In this document: positions 63,574 to 64,000 of the stretch, in pieces | Layout: the number at the start of each line of letters is the position of its first letter | How positions within the stretch are numbered: the first letter of the stretch is position 1 | Source: Agarophyton chilense | Taxonomy: Eukaryota > Rhodophyta > Florideophyceae > Gracilariales > Gracilariaceae | Reading direction: 5' to 3' | NCBI GenBank assembly: GCA_030374765.1 | Contig: JARGXX010000097.1 | Location: 434,001-498,000 of the forward strand | Length of the DNA stretch: 64,000 nucleotides | Program-made: the position numbers and the translations under genes | The notes under the pieces: generated by a model | Database searches by the model: none | What the model was told of the DNA's origin: nothing | What the model saw: the letters and a program-made list of their open reading frames with translations, nothing else

Positions 63574-64000
63574 ATGTTGGGCTTTCTAGCCTTCTGCGCA
63601 CCGTACTACGGAATGTACTGGGTACAATATCGTGAGAAGGGAGGGACGTCTATCGCCGACGATTACCGCATGAAAAAGAAGCACAAAGACCTATTCGGGT
63701 GGCACTACCAGGATTCTGTTTTCATGCAAGACTCCGTAAGGATGAATCATTAGTTTCCCCTCAAATGGTCCTCGCTGCAGGGAATCATGGGCCAAGCGAG
63801 TCCTTTGAGTAATCCCATGCAATCTTTTGCGGGGTACTAAACCAACATTTTACTGGATTCGGACGACTCGTTCACCAACCAATTACGGAAAGAGATCTTC
63901 GCTGAGTGGGTGTTGTTCGCCGTGGTGATGTGGATTTATGCTGCTTATTGTGGGATGGCTTTCCATACGAAATGCCGTGATTGGCGGTTGTACCAAGAAT
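63574..64000 (+). pseudogene. Unidentified membrane-protein-like coding sequence running off the window
   Basis: One frame from ATG 63574 reads on to the window end, interrupted by TAG 63751-63753 and TAA 63838-63840. Segments: MLGFLAFCAPYYGMYWVQYR (hydrophobic, membrane-helix-like), a charged stretch (DDYRMKKKHKDLFGWHYQD), and near the edge FAEWVLFAVVMWIYAAYCG, a second likely membrane helix. Aromatic-rich composition suggests a real protein, but I do not recognise the family. Both stops could come from single base changes in Gln codons. Confidence 0.4.

Noticed and set aside
1-64000. CRISPR arrays, bacterial operons or phage
   Set aside because: No regularly spaced identical repeats and no prokaryotic gene organisation; all recognisable genes are eukaryotic or eukaryotic transposons.

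Overview
This window looks like a transposon-dominated stretch of a eukaryotic nuclear genome. My best guess is a multicellular red alga, because of the mix of Ty3/gypsy, Ty1/copia, tyrosine-recombinase (DIRS-like), PIF/Harbinger and Tc1/mariner elements among short, mostly intronless, decayed host-gene fragments. That assignment is inference from general family knowledge, not a database match. I see no intact, clearly functional host gene. Every recognisable host gene is a truncated or stop-containing fragment.

Left edge (1-3.6 kb): a 5'-truncated NOP14-like pseudogene (+) and a TUP1-like WD40 corepressor pseudogene (-).

Nested retrotransposon stack (3.7-41.9 kb). The backbone is an old minus-strand chromodomain Ty3/gypsy element, here called D, with its 5' LTR at 41202-41864. 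It has been opened several times. (1) A tyrosine-recombinase retrotransposon (30938-36508) sits in its RNase H and is flanked by GAAATG on both sides. (2) A plus-strand gypsy element, Element 2 (19328-29882), sits in its integrase. (3) Another minus-strand gypsy, Element 0, has its 5' LTR at 16000-16687 butting directly into D's antisense gene. Element 0 in turn carries the youngest insertion, the complete plus-strand gypsy Element 1 (6100-15107), with perfect GTGCT target-site duplications. The gypsy elements share a similar gag (acidic/Ser-rich stretch, one zinc knuckle), a protease-RT-RNase H-integrase-chromodomain pol in another frame, LTRs of about 620-690 bp that start TGTAG-like and end CTACA-like, and an unusual primer-binding site (TGGTCTCCCGACTT and variants).

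The most interesting object is a long antisense ORF (about 561 codons, complement 27460-29142) between pol and the 3' LTR of Element 2. A colinear, decayed relative lies in the same antisense position in D (16688-17597). Two diverged elements carrying the same antisense protein of unknown family argues for a real accessory gene with its own promoter (TATA-like site near the 3' LTR). Element 1 appears to be a lineage or deletion form without it.

Right part (42-64 kb): a truncated Harbinger transposase; a gypsy gag-pro remnant (E) with a Tc1/mariner-like element inside its gag; an RBR-type ubiquitin-ligase pseudogene with splice-site-like tandem units beyond it; an unidentified minus-strand pseudogene; a PRP6-like (HAT-repeat splicing factor) fragment followed by GC-rich minisatellites; a degenerate copia element (52.7-57.1 kb); a gypsy LTR remnant; a Myb/SANT-like transposon accessory ORF; a copper-type P-type ATPase fragment; a Harbinger DDE transposase with a damaged catalytic residue; and an unidentified membrane-protein-like pseudogene running off the right edge.
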